Below are positions 48,979 to 57,977 of a DNA stretch of 64,000 bases, in pieces. The notes below the pieces were generated by a model. It searched no databases and was not told the DNA's origin. It worked only from the letters and a program-made list of their open reading frames with translations. Source of the stretch: Paenibacillus sp. FSL R5-0490. GTDB lineage: Bacteria; Bacillota; Bacilli; Bacillales; Cytobacillaceae. The stretch lies in assembly GCF_001956215.1 (NCBI RefSeq), contig NZ_MRTQ01000003.1:1-64000 (forward strand), written 5' to 3'. The position numbers were made by a program, and so were the translations under genes. Every line of letters begins with the position of its first letter. Within the stretch, counting starts at the first letter, position 1.

Positions 48979-49773
48979 ATGAAATTTGCCATTACCTCAA
49001 AAGGAGATTCAAAATCGAATACACTCATGCACAAAATGAGAACCTATTTATTGGACTTCGAGCTTACATATGATGAAGAAGAGCCTGATATAGTCATATC
49101 GGTAGGCGGGGATGGCACTCTACTCTACGCCTTTCACCGATACAGCAGCCGCCTGGACAAGACCGCCTTTGTAGGTATACACACAGGCCATCTTGGCTTT
49201 TATGCAGACTGGGTTCCGGAGGAAATAGAAAAGCTTGTTATTGCAATTGCCAAAACCCCGTATCAGGTAATTGAATATCCGCTCCTAGAAGTGATTATCC
49301 GCTACCAGCATGGCGGGAAAGAAACCCGTTATCTTGCATTAAATGAATCTACGGTCAAGGCTGTAGAAGGTACCTTAGTTATGGATGTGGAGATACGAGG
49401 CCAGCATTTCGAACGGTTCCGCGGAGATGGCCTGTGTGTTTCTACACCATCAGGAAGTACTGCTTATAATAAGGCGCTTGGAGGGGCAATTCTTCACCCT
49501 TCTTTGCCTGCCATCCAGCTTGCTGAAATGGCTTCCATTAATAACAAGGTATTCCGTACAGTGGGCTCGCCGCTCGTACTGCCGGCCCACCATACATGCA
49601 TGCTGAAGCCTGTGAATGAACCGGATTTTCAAATTACTATTGATCATTTGACACTTCTCCATAAAGATGTAAAATCAATTCAATTCAGAGTGGCAGATGA
49701 AAAGATCCGTTTTGCGAGGTTCAGGCCATTTCCATTCTGGAAAAGGGTCCACGATTCTTTTGTTGCTGATTGA
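48979..49773 (+). CDS. nadF: NAD kinase
   Basis: 264 aa. ATP-dependent NAD phosphorylation to NADP. GGDG at 43-46 (SVGGDGTLL) and the second motif [10 protein letters not shown] are present. ATG 48979 is preferred to TTG 48970 because AGGAG (48964-48968) is too close to the latter. Lies between relQ and rluD in one unit, as in B. subtilis. Confidence 0.95.
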   Translation: MKFAITSKGDSKSNTLMHKMRTYLLDFELTYDEEEPDIVISVGGDGTLLYAFHRYSSRLDKTAFVGIHTGHLGFYADWVPEEIEKLVIAIAKTPYQVIEYPLLEVIIRYQHGGKETRYLALNESTVKAVEGTLVMDVEIRGQHFERFRGDGLCVSTPSGSTAYNKALGGAILHPSLPAIQLAEMASINNKVFRTVGSPLVLPAHHTCMLKPVNEPDFQITIDHLTLLHKDVKSIQFRVADEKIRFARFRPFPFWKRVHDSFVAD

Positions 49774-49812
49774 AGAAAGGTCACCATCTGACAGAACAGG
49801 AGCCTACAGCTC

Positions 49813-50715
49813 ATGGCGCGTTTTGAATTACAATGGAAAATTAAAGCCCGGCAGTCGGGCTTGTTAATCAGGGAATTTTTAAAAGACAATCATATTTCCA
49901 AAACTGCACTGACAGATATAAAATTTGCCGGCGGCTTTATTCAAGTGAATAATCAGGAAGTCAATGTCCGCTATGTGTTAAGAGAAGGTGATGTCCTTCA
50001 GGTTGGTTTCCCTGAAGAAGTTCCAAGTGAAGGCATGAAGGGGGAAGACTTGCCCCTGGATATTCTTTATGAAGATGATTACCTTCTTGTAGTAAACAAA
50101 CCGGCAGGTGTGAATTCCATTCCTTCCAGAGAACATCCTTCCGGAAGTCTGGCTAATCGGCTGATTGGATATTATCAGCGAATCGGCTTAAAGTCTGCTG
50201 CCCATATTGTGACACGACTGGATAGAGATACTTCTGGCCTGGTTCTGATTGCTAAATACAGGCATGTACATCATTTGTTCAGCGAACAGCAGCGCTCACG
50301 AAAAATCCATCGCGTGTATGAAGCCTTTGCTGAAGGCTCAATCTGCCCGGATGCAGGAACAATAGAACAGCCGATTGCGCGAAAGAAAGACAGTATAATT
50401 GAGCGGGAAGTCAGTGAGGAAGGCCAATATGCATGTACTCATTATCAGGTCATCGGCCGGCATAAAGAATTTACACACGTAAAACTGAAGCTTGAAACTG
50501 GCAGAACTCATCAGATCAGAGTTCATTTGGCATGGCTTGGTTTTCCTCTTGCAGGCGACGAATTATACGGGGGCACAAGGCTGTTCATCAGGCGGCAGGC
50601 GCTGCATTGCTGCAGCCTTTCCTTCGAACATCCAATCCTGCACAAAACCCTTATATTTGAACAACAGCTCCCGGAAGACATGAATTGTCTTTTGTCGCAG
50701 TCTAACGGGCAGTAA
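49813..50715 (+). CDS. rluD: RluD-type 23S rRNA/RNA pseudouridine synthase (YjbO)
   Basis: 300 aa. N-terminal S4-like RNA-binding region and catalytic Asp D137 in TRLDRDTSGL. C-terminal motifs KLETGRTHQIRVHL and GDELYGG are present. The last six codons (SQSNGQ plus stop) fall inside the 74-bp repeat, so the insertion of that element has supplied a new C-terminus. The catalytic core is untouched. Confidence 0.92.
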   Translation: MARFELQWKIKARQSGLLIREFLKDNHISKTALTDIKFAGGFIQVNNQEVNVRYVLREGDVLQVGFPEEVPSEGMKGEDLPLDILYEDDYLLVVNKPAGVNSIPSREHPSGSLANRLIGYYQRIGLKSAAHIVTRLDRDTSGLVLIAKYRHVHHLFSEQQRSRKIHRVYEAFAEGSICPDAGTIEQPIARKKDSIIEREVSEEGQYACTHYQVIGRHKEFTHVKLKLETGRTHQIRVHLAWLGFPLAGDELYGGTRLFIRRQALHCCSLSFEHPILHKTLIFEQQLPEDMNCLLSQSNGQ

Positions 50716-50768
50716 GACCCCCACTTCAAGACTCAGAGGAATCAAAGGAGGATAAGTGGGAGTCAAAC
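50695..50768 (+). repeat. Internal copy of the 74-bp repeat
   Basis: 73 of 74 bases match the reverse complement of 1-74. It contains nested stems: GGGCAGT (50707-50713) with ACTGCCC (50767-50773), and GACCCCCACTT (50716-50726) with AAGTGGGAGTC (50754-50764). The identity stops abruptly upstream of 50695, marking the 5' border of the element. Confidence 0.92.
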
Positions 50769-50865
50769 TGCCCAATCTAGCTGCGGCTCCTAGGGGCTCG
50801 AGGTCATAAGCCAATCAGCTGATGGGAACAAAAGCACTTCCCGCCATCTGCTCGTCTTATACTTG
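50698..50865 (+). ncRNA. HEARO/omega-RNA-like structured RNA (candidate)
   Basis: After the long 5' hairpin comes a GC-rich unit (CTGCGGCTCCTAGGGGCTCG), then ATAAGCCA (50806-50813) and GATGGGAACAA (50821-50831), closed by a CTTCCCGCCATC arm. This order (long P1 hairpin directly after the flank, ATAAGCC, GGGAACAA) is what I recall of HEARO RNAs, the guide RNAs of IscB/IsrB nucleases. In such systems the guide is the host sequence 5' of P1. No IscB gene follows, so this would be a solitary or decayed copy. Assignment is by memory of the consensus. Confidence 0.55.
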
Positions 50866-51015
50866 TCACCCCTGGGCAAGTCGCCTCGCTTTATAATGTA
50901 AAGGCCCGAAAGAAGGACAAAGACTAAGAACGCCACATCCTCCCAAAAGCTTTCGCATTTGGTCGTGCGATTCTCATACTGACGAAGCCTTCCTTGTCCT
51001 GTGGGCCTCAACTAA
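50866..51015 (+). other. 3' part of the inserted element, folded but non-coding
   Basis: GGCCC (50903-50907) pairs with GGGCC (51003-51007), and AGGACAA (50914-50920) with TTGTCCT (50994-51000). Inside lies a TCGCA/TGCGA hairpin (about 50953-50970). The nested pairing over about 105 bp suggests a further RNA domain. The small open frame on the minus strand here has no ribosome-binding site and I do not count it as a gene. Confidence 0.5.
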
Positions 51016-51016
51016 C

Positions 51017-51049
51017 AATCAGTGGGGGATAAAGAGCTCCCCACTGATT
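51017..51049. terminator. Stem-loop at the end of the inserted element
   Basis: A perfect 11-bp stem AATCAGTGGGG/CCCCACTGATT. No strong T-run on either side; it may be the terminal structure of the element or a leftover rluD terminator. Confidence 0.5.
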
Positions 51050-51064
51050 GAAGTTTCACTTTAT

Positions 51065-51089
51065 AAAAGCCGGCATTTGCCGGCTTTTT
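51065..51089 (-). terminator. Terminator of prpE
   Basis: AAAAGCCGGC/GCCGGCTTTT stem with a 4-nt loop, next to the prpE stop. Confidence 0.85.
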
Positions 51090-51091
51090 GG

Positions 51092-51826
51092 TTACATCTT
51101 CCTGAATTTCTCTTCAAAATAAGGCATGCGGGATTGGACAGATACCACTTGCATTTCCGGATATCTAAGCGCGGTTAACTTATTGCCAAAAACAGCGCCT
51201 GTATCAATATTATAGGTGTTATTAATTCTCCTCACTTCCTTTAAGGGAGTATGGCCATAGACGATTACAGCCTCACCCATATACTCTCTTGCCCAATCAC
51301 GTCTTACAGGTGTGCCGTCAGGATTTTTTTCTCCTGTAATATCACCATACAGAACAAAGGTTTTTACTTTTGAAGAATGTTTCCCAATATAGCTTTCCTT
51401 CATTCCAGCATGTGCGATAACCAGTTTGTTATTATCGATTACACGATACAGAGGTGCGTTTTCATATAACTCCATAAATTTCTGTCTGACCTCATCCTGT
51501 GCTTCGGGAGACAGCTGCTCATATTCAGCGACTGTTGTTTCAAGTCCATGTGTAATTTGCACTTTATTCCCTAAAAAGAAGCGGTAGAGTTTATTGCAAT
51601 GGTTGCCCGGGACATAGTATCCCAAGTTGTTTGCTGCAAGGTTATATACTGCATCAATGACTGCAAGTGAATCTGGGCCTCTGTCAGTTAAGTCTCCCAC
51701 AAAGGCCAGTTTTCTGCCGCTTGGATGGACAGGAAATCCCTTTTCCCAGATATAGTCCAGCTTTAAAGTCAGCTCCTTAAATTCAGCAAAGCAGCCGTGA
51801 ATATCACCAATAATATCAATTCTCAT
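51092..51826 (-). CDS. prpE: PrpE, Ap4A hydrolase/protein phosphatase
   Basis: 244 aa PPP-family metallophosphoesterase. Metal-binding motifs DIIGDIHG (N-terminus), [11 protein letters not shown] and VPGNHCNK are intact. In B. subtilis PrpE hydrolyses diadenosine tetraphosphate and affects spore germination. Start after AAAGGAG. Confidence 0.93.
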   Translation of the reverse strand: MRIDIIGDIHGCFAEFKELTLKLDYIWEKGFPVHPSGRKLAFVGDLTDRGPDSLAVIDAVYNLAANNLGYYVPGNHCNKLYRFFLGNKVQITHGLETTVAEYEQLSPEAQDEVRQKFMELYENAPLYRVIDNNKLVIAHAGMKESYIGKHSSKVKTFVLYGDITGEKNPDGTPVRRDWAREYMGEAVIVYGHTPLKEVRRINNTYNIDTGAVFGNKLTALRYPEMQVVSVQSRMPYFEEKFRKM

Positions 51827-51970
51827 TTTTTATGCTCCTTTAAAGTTCTACTGTTATCATATCAACTTTCATAATCTTTATCATAACGCATTATTTTTCC
51901 GATGCAGATAAAGCTTTAACGATTGTAAAGTTCGAGGAATGGGGAAATTAAATTTACAAATTGCTCAGAG

Positions 51971-51999
51971 ACGACAAAAAAACAAAGATTTGCTAGTAT
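51971..51999 (+). promoter_or_regulatory. Promoter of mgtE
   Basis: ACGACA (51971-51976), 17-bp spacer and an extended -10, TGC-TAGTAT (-10 hexamer at 51994-51999). Confidence 0.5.
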
Positions 52000-52068
52000 A
52001 GTGAAGTACATTTTTCTGTTATCCAACAGAGTATGGATCTTTATGGTATGAAAGGAGGTTAATTTTGT

Positions 52069-53448
52069 ATGGAAAATCATGCAGAGGAAAGATCAGGATC
52101 TCAAATCAACGCCAGTCTTTTAATCCAATCTTTACAAAATGAAGAAATTGATATCTTTAGAAATGAATTTCTTGATATGCACCCATATGATCAGGCTTCA
52201 TTTTTTAAAGATCTGGATGAGGACATACGTGCAAAAATTTATCTATATCTATCTCCTGAAGAAATGGCAGCTCTTTTTGAAAACCTGGAGATTGAGGAAG
52301 AAGATTATAAAGACGTTCTTGCTGAAATGAATCCCCACTATGCAGCAGATATGCTTTCAGAAATGTATGCCGATGATGCGGTTGATGTTTTAAATGAACT
52401 TGATAAAGACCAGGTTGTCAGCTATTTAACAATTATGGATGATGAATCCGCAAAAGAAATTAAGGATTTGCTTCATTACGAAGAATATACAGCAGGAAGT
52501 ATTATGACAACTGAATTTGTCTCTCTGTCAGCCAATCAGACCGTTCGTTCTGCTATGTATATCTTAAAGAATGAAGCGCCAAGAGCTGAAACCATTTATT
52601 ATGTGTACGTTGTAAATGACGATAAGAAGCTTATTGGCGTCATTTCATTAAGGGATTTAATAGTAAGTGACGATGACACGATGATTTCAGAAATCACCAG
52701 TGACAGAGTAGTTTCCGTATCTGTGGGTGAAGACCAGGAAGAAGTCGCAAGAAAAATTAAGGATTATAACTTCCTGGCTGTTCCAGTTGTCGATTTTCAA
52801 AATCATTTGCTGGGTATTATTACAGTTGATGATGTTATGGATGTCATGGAAGAAGAAGCATCTGATGATTATTCCAAATTAGCTGCTGTATCGGATATGG
52901 ATCACATTGACCGGAATCCGGTTTCTGCTGCGCGTAAACGGCTTCCATGGCTTATCATCCTGCTGTTTTTGGGTATGTTAACTGCAAGCCTTATCGGAAG
53001 GTTTGAGAACACATTGGATAAGGTGGCCATACTGGCTGTTTTCATTCCTCTTATTGCAGGGATGGCTGGAAATACCGGGACTCAGGCATTGGCCGTTGCT
53101 GTCCGGGGAATTGCTACAGGAGACCTTGAAAAAGAAAATAAATGGAAATTGGTGATAAGGGAAGCAGGGACCGGCTTAATCAATGGAAGTATTTGCGGTA
53201 TTCTTGTTACTTTCATTGTTTATTTCTGGAAAGGAAATTTCTTTCTGGGTGTTTTAGTTGGCGTTTCAATATTGTTTACATTGATCGTTGCCACCCTTGC
53301 AGGTGCACTAATCCCTTTACTAATGCACAGGATGAAAATTGATCCGGCTGTAGCGTCTGGTCCATTTATTACAACCATCAATGATCTAATCAGTATTTTA
53401 ATTTATTTTGGAATGGCGACATTATTTATGAGTTATTTAACAGGTTAA
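52069..53448 (+). CDS. mgtE: Magnesium transporter MgtE
   Basis: 459 aa. Cytosolic MgtE N domain (about 20-130), paired CBS domains (about 130-260) that sense Mg2+, then a five-helix membrane pore (about 285-459) with the AGMAGNTGTQALAVAVRG pore motif. Start follows AAAGGAGG. I looked for an M-box Mg2+ riboswitch in the 240-bp upstream region and saw none. Confidence 0.95.
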   Translation: MENHAEERSGSQINASLLIQSLQNEEIDIFRNEFLDMHPYDQASFFKDLDEDIRAKIYLYLSPEEMAALFENLEIEEEDYKDVLAEMNPHYAADMLSEMYADDAVDVLNELDKDQVVSYLTIMDDESAKEIKDLLHYEEYTAGSIMTTEFVSLSANQTVRSAMYILKNEAPRAETIYYVYVVNDDKKLIGVISLRDLIVSDDDTMISEITSDRVVSVSVGEDQEEVARKIKDYNFLAVPVVDFQNHLLGIITVDDVMDVMEEEASDDYSKLAAVSDMDHIDRNPVSAARKRLPWLIILLFLGMLTASLIGRFENTLDKVAILAVFIPLIAGMAGNTGTQALAVAVRGIATGDLEKENKWKLVIREAGTGLINGSICGILVTFIVYFWKGNFFLGVLVGVSILFTLIVATLAGALIPLLMHRMKIDPAVASGPFITTINDLISILIYFGMATLFMSYLTG

Positions 53449-53460
53449 GGGGGTTAATTT

Positions 53461-55320
53461 ATGGAACATGGGGCATCGGTTGCATCACTTGTCATTGTTA
53501 TTATTGCCGCTTTTCTTACGCCGATATTACTGCACCGGCTGAAAATTAATTTTATTCCGGTAGTGGTGGCTGAGATTCTTATTGGTTTAATTATCGGTAA
53601 GAGCGGTTTTAATATCGTCCATGAGGATATGTGGCTTGAAACTCTTTCGACACTTGGATTTATATTTTTAATGTTCCTGAGCGGACTTGAGATTGACTTT
53701 ACAGCTTTTTCTTCTTCAAAGAAGAGAGAAACGCTGCCCAGCGGAAAACTTGAGCCAAATTCATTTGCAGTGTCTTCAATTGTTTTTATAGGAATATTCT
53801 TTGTTTCATTAGGACTATCCTATTTATTTGTCTGGGCAGGATTCATTGATAATGCTTTTTTAATGACTTTAATTATTTCCACCATCTCTTTGGGAGTTGT
53901 AGTTCCGACTCTTAAGGAAGCACACTTGATGAAAACAGGCATTGGCCAAATTATTCTTTTAATCGCAGTTATTGCAGATTTGGCTACAATGATTTTATTG
54001 GCTGTATTTGTATCTCTGAATGACAAAGGCGGAGGAAATACATGGCTCCTTCTCATCTTATTTGGTGTTGGCGTATTGCTGTATTTCCTCGGCAGAAGGT
54101 TTAAGAACCTTAATTTTCTTGAGGCGATGTCGACAGGGACTGTTCAGATTGGAACAAGAGCAGTATTTGCACTAATTATTTTCCTTGTGGCATTATCAGA
54201 AACAGTCGGGGCAGAGAATATTTTGGGTGCATTCCTTGCCGGGGTTCTTGTATCCCTGCTGGCGCCAAATCAGGAAATGATCCATAAGCTGGATTCTTTT
54301 GGATACGGGTTCCTTATACCCATTTTCTTTGTAATGGTTGGGGTAGGACTGGACGTATGGACGTTGTTCGGAGATCCGAAGATGCTTATGCTTATACCAT
54401 TGCTGCTGATTGCTCTGCTGCTGTCAAAGCTTTTACCGATTTATATCTTAAAAAGATGGTATGACATTAAAACGGTTATCGCCTCAGGTTTCTTGTTAAC
54501 ATCAACTCTTTCCCTTGTTATTGCTGCAGCAACAATAGGCGAAAGAATGGGTGTTATAACTGCAGAAATGAGCGGCACATTAATTTTAGTTGCTGTCATA
54601 ACAAGTATATTCACACCTGTTGTCTTTAAAAAGCTATTTCCTCAAGAAGCTGCTGAGGAGAAGAAGCTTAAAGTATCCTTTATTGGTGCAAACCAAATGA
54701 CTATGCCGATCTATAATGAGCTTAAGTCATCCCTTTACGAGCCGGCTTTATATCATAAGAAGCAGGAAAAGGCGGAAAAGCAGATAGCGGACTCTTTGTT
54801 CGATATCATTGAAGTAGATGAGTTTGATATTGAAAATTTCGAAGGCACAGCGGCTTTTGAGTCGGATATTGTTGTAATCTCCACAGGAGATGAAGAGACA
54901 AATGCTACATTATCCATTGCTTTTAAAGATAAGGGAGTGGACCGGGTCATTTGCCGGATGGAAAGCCCTGATATGGAAGAAACGCTTCGGGAGCATGACA
55001 TTGAATTGTTTTCAACTATTCTTTCCTCAAAGGCGCTGCTTCGTGCATTAATCGAGTCACCAAGTGTGGTGAACATATTAACGAACCAGGAGACGGCTTT
55101 ATATGAAATCCGATTAAAGAATGAGCAGTTTGAAGGCATGATGCTTCGAAGATTCCCGTTTACGGGGGATGTAATATTCGTCCGGATATTTAGAGGAAAG
55201 GATTCCATTGTTCCTCACGGAGATACTGAACTGCATGTCAATGACCGCTTGATTGTTACAGGATCTAAGGAATACGTTGATGAATTAAAACGGGAACTTG
55301 AATTTTGTGAATGGTGTTAG
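53461..55320 (+). CDS. yjbQ: CPA2-family monovalent cation/H+ antiporter YjbQ
   Basis: 619 aa. About 12-13 membrane helices (1-385), then an RCK_N/TrkA-N domain (about 400-520, opening KVSFIGANQMTMPI) and a TrkA-C domain (about 535-619). The RCK nucleotide motif lacks the full GxGxxG glycine set. Likely K+ or Na+ efflux gated by ligand binding. 12 bp after mgtE with AAGGGGG, so co-transcribed with it. Confidence 0.88.
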   Translation: MEHGASVASLVIVIIAAFLTPILLHRLKINFIPVVVAEILIGLIIGKSGFNIVHEDMWLETLSTLGFIFLMFLSGLEIDFTAFSSSKKRETLPSGKLEPNSFAVSSIVFIGIFFVSLGLSYLFVWAGFIDNAFLMTLIISTISLGVVVPTLKEAHLMKTGIGQIILLIAVIADLATMILLAVFVSLNDKGGGNTWLLLILFGVGVLLYFLGRRFKNLNFLEAMSTGTVQIGTRAVFALIIFLVALSETVGAENILGAFLAGVLVSLLAPNQEMIHKLDSFGYGFLIPIFFVMVGVGLDVWTLFGDPKMLMLIPLLLIALLLSKLLPIYILKRWYDIKTVIASGFLLTSTLSLVIAAATIGERMGVITAEMSGTLILVAVITSIFTPVVFKKLFPQEAAEEKKLKVSFIGANQMTMPIYNELKSSLYEPALYHKKQEKAEKQIADSLFDIIEVDEFDIENFEGTAAFESDIVVISTGDEETNATLSIAFKDKGVDRVICRMESPDMEETLREHDIELFSTILSSKALLRALIESPSVVNILTNQETALYEIRLKNEQFEGMMLRRFPFTGDVIFVRIFRGKDSIVPHGDTELHVNDRLIVTGSKEYVDELKRELEFCEWC

Positions 55321-55339
55321 ATCTGATTGACTTCATCTT

Positions 55340-55389
55340 GCCGAAAAAAATCCTTCAATGACAACAGGATTTTTTTCGGCTTTTCTTTT
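55340..55389 (+). terminator. Terminator of mgtE-yjbQ
   Basis: GCCGAAAAAAATCCT/AGGATTTTTTTCGGC stem followed by TTTTCTTTT. Confidence 0.85.
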
Positions 55390-55403
55390 GCACAGAATTG
55401 ATG

Positions 55404-55425
55404 TACAATTAGTACTAGGTACTAA
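55404..55425 (+). promoter_or_regulatory. fabI promoter -10 with FapR operator
   Basis: TACAAT at 55404-55409 shares its final T with TTAGTACTAGGTACTAA (55409-55425), an excellent FapR palindrome. Geometry is the same as at fabH. The -35 is poor. Confidence 0.88.
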
Positions 55426-55458
55426 TAACATGTAATAATAAATCAGGAGGATTTAATA

Positions 55459-56229
55459 ATGACTCTTTCTTTAAATGGAAAAACATTCGTCGTAATGGGT
55501 GTAGCTAATAAAAGAAGCATTGCATGGGGAATAGCCAAATCACTTCATGATGCCGGTGCCCGTTTAATCTTTACATACGCGGGAGAAAGACTGGAGAAAA
55601 GTGTTCGCGAATTAGCTGAATCATTGGAAGATGCACATTCATTAGTACTTCCATGTGATGTAACAAGTGATGATGACATCGCTAAATGTTTCAGCACAAT
55701 TAAGGAAGAAGCAGGTGTAATTCATGGAATTGCCCATTGCATCGCCTTTGCTCATAAGGAAGAACTTCAGGGAGAATACATGAACACAACAAGAGACGGG
55801 TTCCTGCTGGCTCACAATATCAGTTCTTATTCACTGACTGCTGTTGCAAAGGAAGCAAAGGGATTAATGGCAGAAGGCGGAAGCATTGTGACTCTTACAT
55901 ACCTTGGCGGGGAAAAGGTTGTGAAGAATTATAATGTTATGGGTGTGGCAAAAGCATCCCTTGATGCAAGCGTTAAATATTTGGCTAATGACCTTGGAAA
56001 AGATGGAATTCGGGTTAATTCCATTTCAGCCGGCCCAATCAGGACTCTTTCTGCTAAAGGAATAAGCGAATTTAATGCGATCCTTAAAGAAATTGAAGAA
56101 AAAGCTCCGCTCCGCAAAACCACGACTCCTGAAGAAGTAGGAGATACTGCTTTATTCTTATTCAGCAGCCTGTCCAGAGGAATAACGGGTGAAAATATTC
56201 ACGTAGATTCCGGCTATCATATCCTTTAA
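55459..56229 (+). CDS. fabI: Enoyl-ACP reductase FabI
   Basis: 256 aa SDR-fold enzyme, final reduction of each elongation cycle and the target of triclosan. Cofactor segment GVANKRSIAWGIAKSL near the N-terminus; catalytic Y158 and K165 in the Y-x6-K motif YNVMGVAK. Start after AGGAGG. FapR-controlled. Confidence 0.96.
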   Translation: MTLSLNGKTFVVMGVANKRSIAWGIAKSLHDAGARLIFTYAGERLEKSVRELAESLEDAHSLVLPCDVTSDDDIAKCFSTIKEEAGVIHGIAHCIAFAHKEELQGEYMNTTRDGFLLAHNISSYSLTAVAKEAKGLMAEGGSIVTLTYLGGEKVVKNYNVMGVAKASLDASVKYLANDLGKDGIRVNSISAGPIRTLSAKGISEFNAILKEIEEKAPLRKTTTPEEVGDTALFLFSSLSRGITGENIHVDSGYHIL

Positions 56230-56300
56230 TAGAATTTGTCCGCTCCAATGTGAGCGGGCTTTTTTTATTTCCTCAGAAACGAAAGCCCATTTTCTGCATA

Positions 56301-56309
56301 CATATAATA
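56301..56309 (+). promoter_or_regulatory. SigK-type -10 before cotO
   Basis: CATATAATA fits the mother-cell SigK -10 pattern CATANNNTA; a convincing -35 AC at the usual distance is not seen. Confidence 0.35.
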
Positions 56310-56342
56310 CGACGAACCATATCGATTGCGGAGGTGGGCATA

Positions 56343-56885
56343 GTGACTGAGAAAAGAGAAAAAGAACCTTTATTCTATATACAGCAGCCGAATTTTCAAA
56401 TTCCTGAAAACAGGATGCAAACCATCTATTCCAGCAGAAAAGCAGAGCAGGAGCGCAAGGAGAAACAAAATGACAGTTTATTGGATTTGGCTGGCACTAA
56501 AGAGGAACAAACGGTGCCGGAAGAAAAAATCGAAAATACTGCTGGGCAAATTGAAGTGCAGGAAGCCATTGAAGAGTATGAATCCGGGAGAGAAGAGAAA
56601 AAAGGTGCATCCTTTGCTTTTACGACTGAAAAAAGAAAACCATCTTTCAATCGTGTAAAGAGTTTTAAGGAAATGGACACACTTGAACGCCTGGATTACT
56701 TAATTGATTTTCCAAAACAGCTTCCGCCCATACCATGCATATTTGAAACCGGGGAAAAGGCCATAAGGGGATTTCTTGTTTCAAAAAATGAAGAATGGAT
56801 TGAGGTAAAGTTATTTGATGAAAGTACTGAAAAATTAAATCTTCAATCATTAAAAGCCGTCAAAATGATTGGTCTTAGAAGGTAG
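56343..56885 (+). CDS. cotO: Spore coat protein CotO
   Basis: 180 aa. GTG start at 56343, 7 nt after GGAGGT; the frame open from 56250 has no ribosome-binding site. N-terminus resembles the CotO family (KEPLFYIQQPNFQIP). The middle is a low-complexity Lys/Glu-rich region and the C-terminal 60 residues form a compact domain (LERLDYLIDFPKQLPPIPC). Downstream of fabI as in B. subtilis. Shorter than B. subtilis CotO. Confidence 0.8.
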   Translation: MTEKREKEPLFYIQQPNFQIPENRMQTIYSSRKAEQERKEKQNDSLLDLAGTKEEQTVPEEKIENTAGQIEVQEAIEEYESGREEKKGASFAFTTEKRKPSFNRVKSFKEMDTLERLDYLIDFPKQLPPIPCIFETGEKAIRGFLVSKNEEWIEVKLFDESTEKLNLQSLKAVKMIGLRR

Positions 56886-56910
56886 ATCTTATTGCTAAAG
56901 CAGGCCGGCA

Positions 56911-56948
56911 AAAAAATAGCCAGCCGAATGTTCGGCTGGCCTCTTTTA
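56911..56948. terminator. Bidirectional terminator cotO / cotZ
   Basis: GCCAGCCGAA/TTCGGCTGGC stem between convergent genes with T-rich tails on both strands. Confidence 0.88.
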
Positions 56949-56949
56949 A

Positions 56950-57453
56950 TTAGTCTTCGCAAATATCCAGGTCAACATCTGCAATACATTGAACAGCGCA
57001 GAAGCATGTTAAGTCAACTGTTACGCAATCATTTGTACTGCGGAAGTAGTCAACTTCGCAAACCTTTTTCAGGTCGATGCAGCAGTCATCAACTAGGTTT
57101 ACGGTTTTGTCAGGGCCAGATTTTCTGTTTACTGGCTCCAGAACGCGAAGCACTGCACAGCAATTATCAAATACTTCTTCTACTCTAAAGAAGATCGATA
57201 CACAAGCACAGTCATTTCCTGTAAAGAATGCATGGAATGGTGACCCGTCCGCAGTTTTTAGTGTGAATACGCGTGTATCTGGACGCTTATGGCGCTTTCT
57301 GCCGGAAGGTGATATAGCTCCAAGCGGCTCCAGGAAACAGTTTGAAGGGCATTCGCACGAATCATCTGCGTTATCTTGAATATCTTTTATAGCACGAAGT
57401 ACTTCACATACACAGCTTTTGCCTTTGAAGTCGTCTTTTTTTCCACAACCCAT
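56950..57453 (-). CDS. cotZ: Spore coat/crust protein CotZ (CotY/CotZ family)
   Basis: 167 aa, Cys-rich (about 20 Cys), with MGCGKKDDFKGKSCVCEVLR, NCFLEPLGAISPSG and Cys pairs near the C-terminus. Start at 57453 after AAGGAGG; the longer frame to 57531 is not used. CotY and CotZ crosslink the outermost spore layer. Only one copy is present here, where B. subtilis has cotY and cotZ adjacent. Confidence 0.88.
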   Translation of the reverse strand: MGCGKKDDFKGKSCVCEVLRAIKDIQDNADDSCECPSNCFLEPLGAISPSGRKRHKRPDTRVFTLKTADGSPFHAFFTGNDCACVSIFFRVEEVFDNCCAVLRVLEPVNRKSGPDKTVNLVDDCCIDLKKVCEVDYFRSTNDCVTVDLTCFCAVQCIADVDLDICED

Positions 57454-57584
57454 TTTTGTTTTCCTCCTTGTTTGTTTCTTGTGGTCTACACTACTAACAT
57501 ATTGCCGAAGTGCCCTATGGGTTACGGACAAACGCCTTGTTTTTTCAAAAAATAGGCTATTTTTTTATAGTTGAGGTGAAATAA

Positions 57585-57938
57585 ATGGACATAACACCTA
57601 TGGAACTGCTGATTTTAGCTCTTGCAAGCTTCAGGCTGACCAGACTGATTGTATTTGATAAAATCACCGAATTTTTGCGCAAGCCTTTTCTGGAAGAAGT
57701 GGAAGAAAAAGATGAAAACGGCGAAATAGAAGTTTTTTGGGTAGTGAAAGAAGGAAGAGTTCGGAGCTTTTTCGGGGAGCTTTTAAGCTGTTATTGGTGT
57801 ACTGGTGTGTGGAGTGCCATACTTTTATATGCTTCCTATTACTTGTATGCATCTTTTGCAGCTCCGGTGCTGCTTATTTTAGCAGTTGCGGGACTGGCAG
57901 CTATTATAGAAGTCATTGTGCAAAAACTGATTGATTAG
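57585..57938 (+). CDS. yjcA: YjcA, sporulation membrane protein (DUF1360)
   Basis: 117 aa. Hydrophobic N- and C-terminal segments; the conserved DUF1360 signature SCYWCTGVWSA is present at about 66-76. SigK-dependent in B. subtilis. Start after GAGGTG. Divergent from cotZ. Confidence 0.87.
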   Translation: MDITPMELLILALASFRLTRLIVFDKITEFLRKPFLEEVEEKDENGEIEVFWVVKEGRVRSFFGELLSCYWCTGVWSAILLYASYYLYASFAAPVLLILAVAGLAAIIEVIVQKLID

Positions 57939-57977
57939 CATAGGTCTATTTATATTTTATTTGGGCGTTTGTTTTAC

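Noticed and set aside
50790-51011. 73-codon open frame on the minus strand in the inserted element
   Set aside because: No ribosome-binding site, no recognisable protein pattern, and it overlaps paired RNA segments; the fold explains the region better than a protein.
50695-51015. IS200/IS605 right end with TnpB omega RNA read on the minus strand
   Set aside because: No TnpB-like zinc-finger/RuvC remnant translates on either strand, and the ATAAGCCA and GGGAACAA signals fit the plus-strand HEARO reading better. It stays a possible alternative.
51837-52068. M-box magnesium riboswitch before mgtE
   Set aside because: None of the conserved M-box segments or a terminator hairpin is visible in the 240-bp leader.
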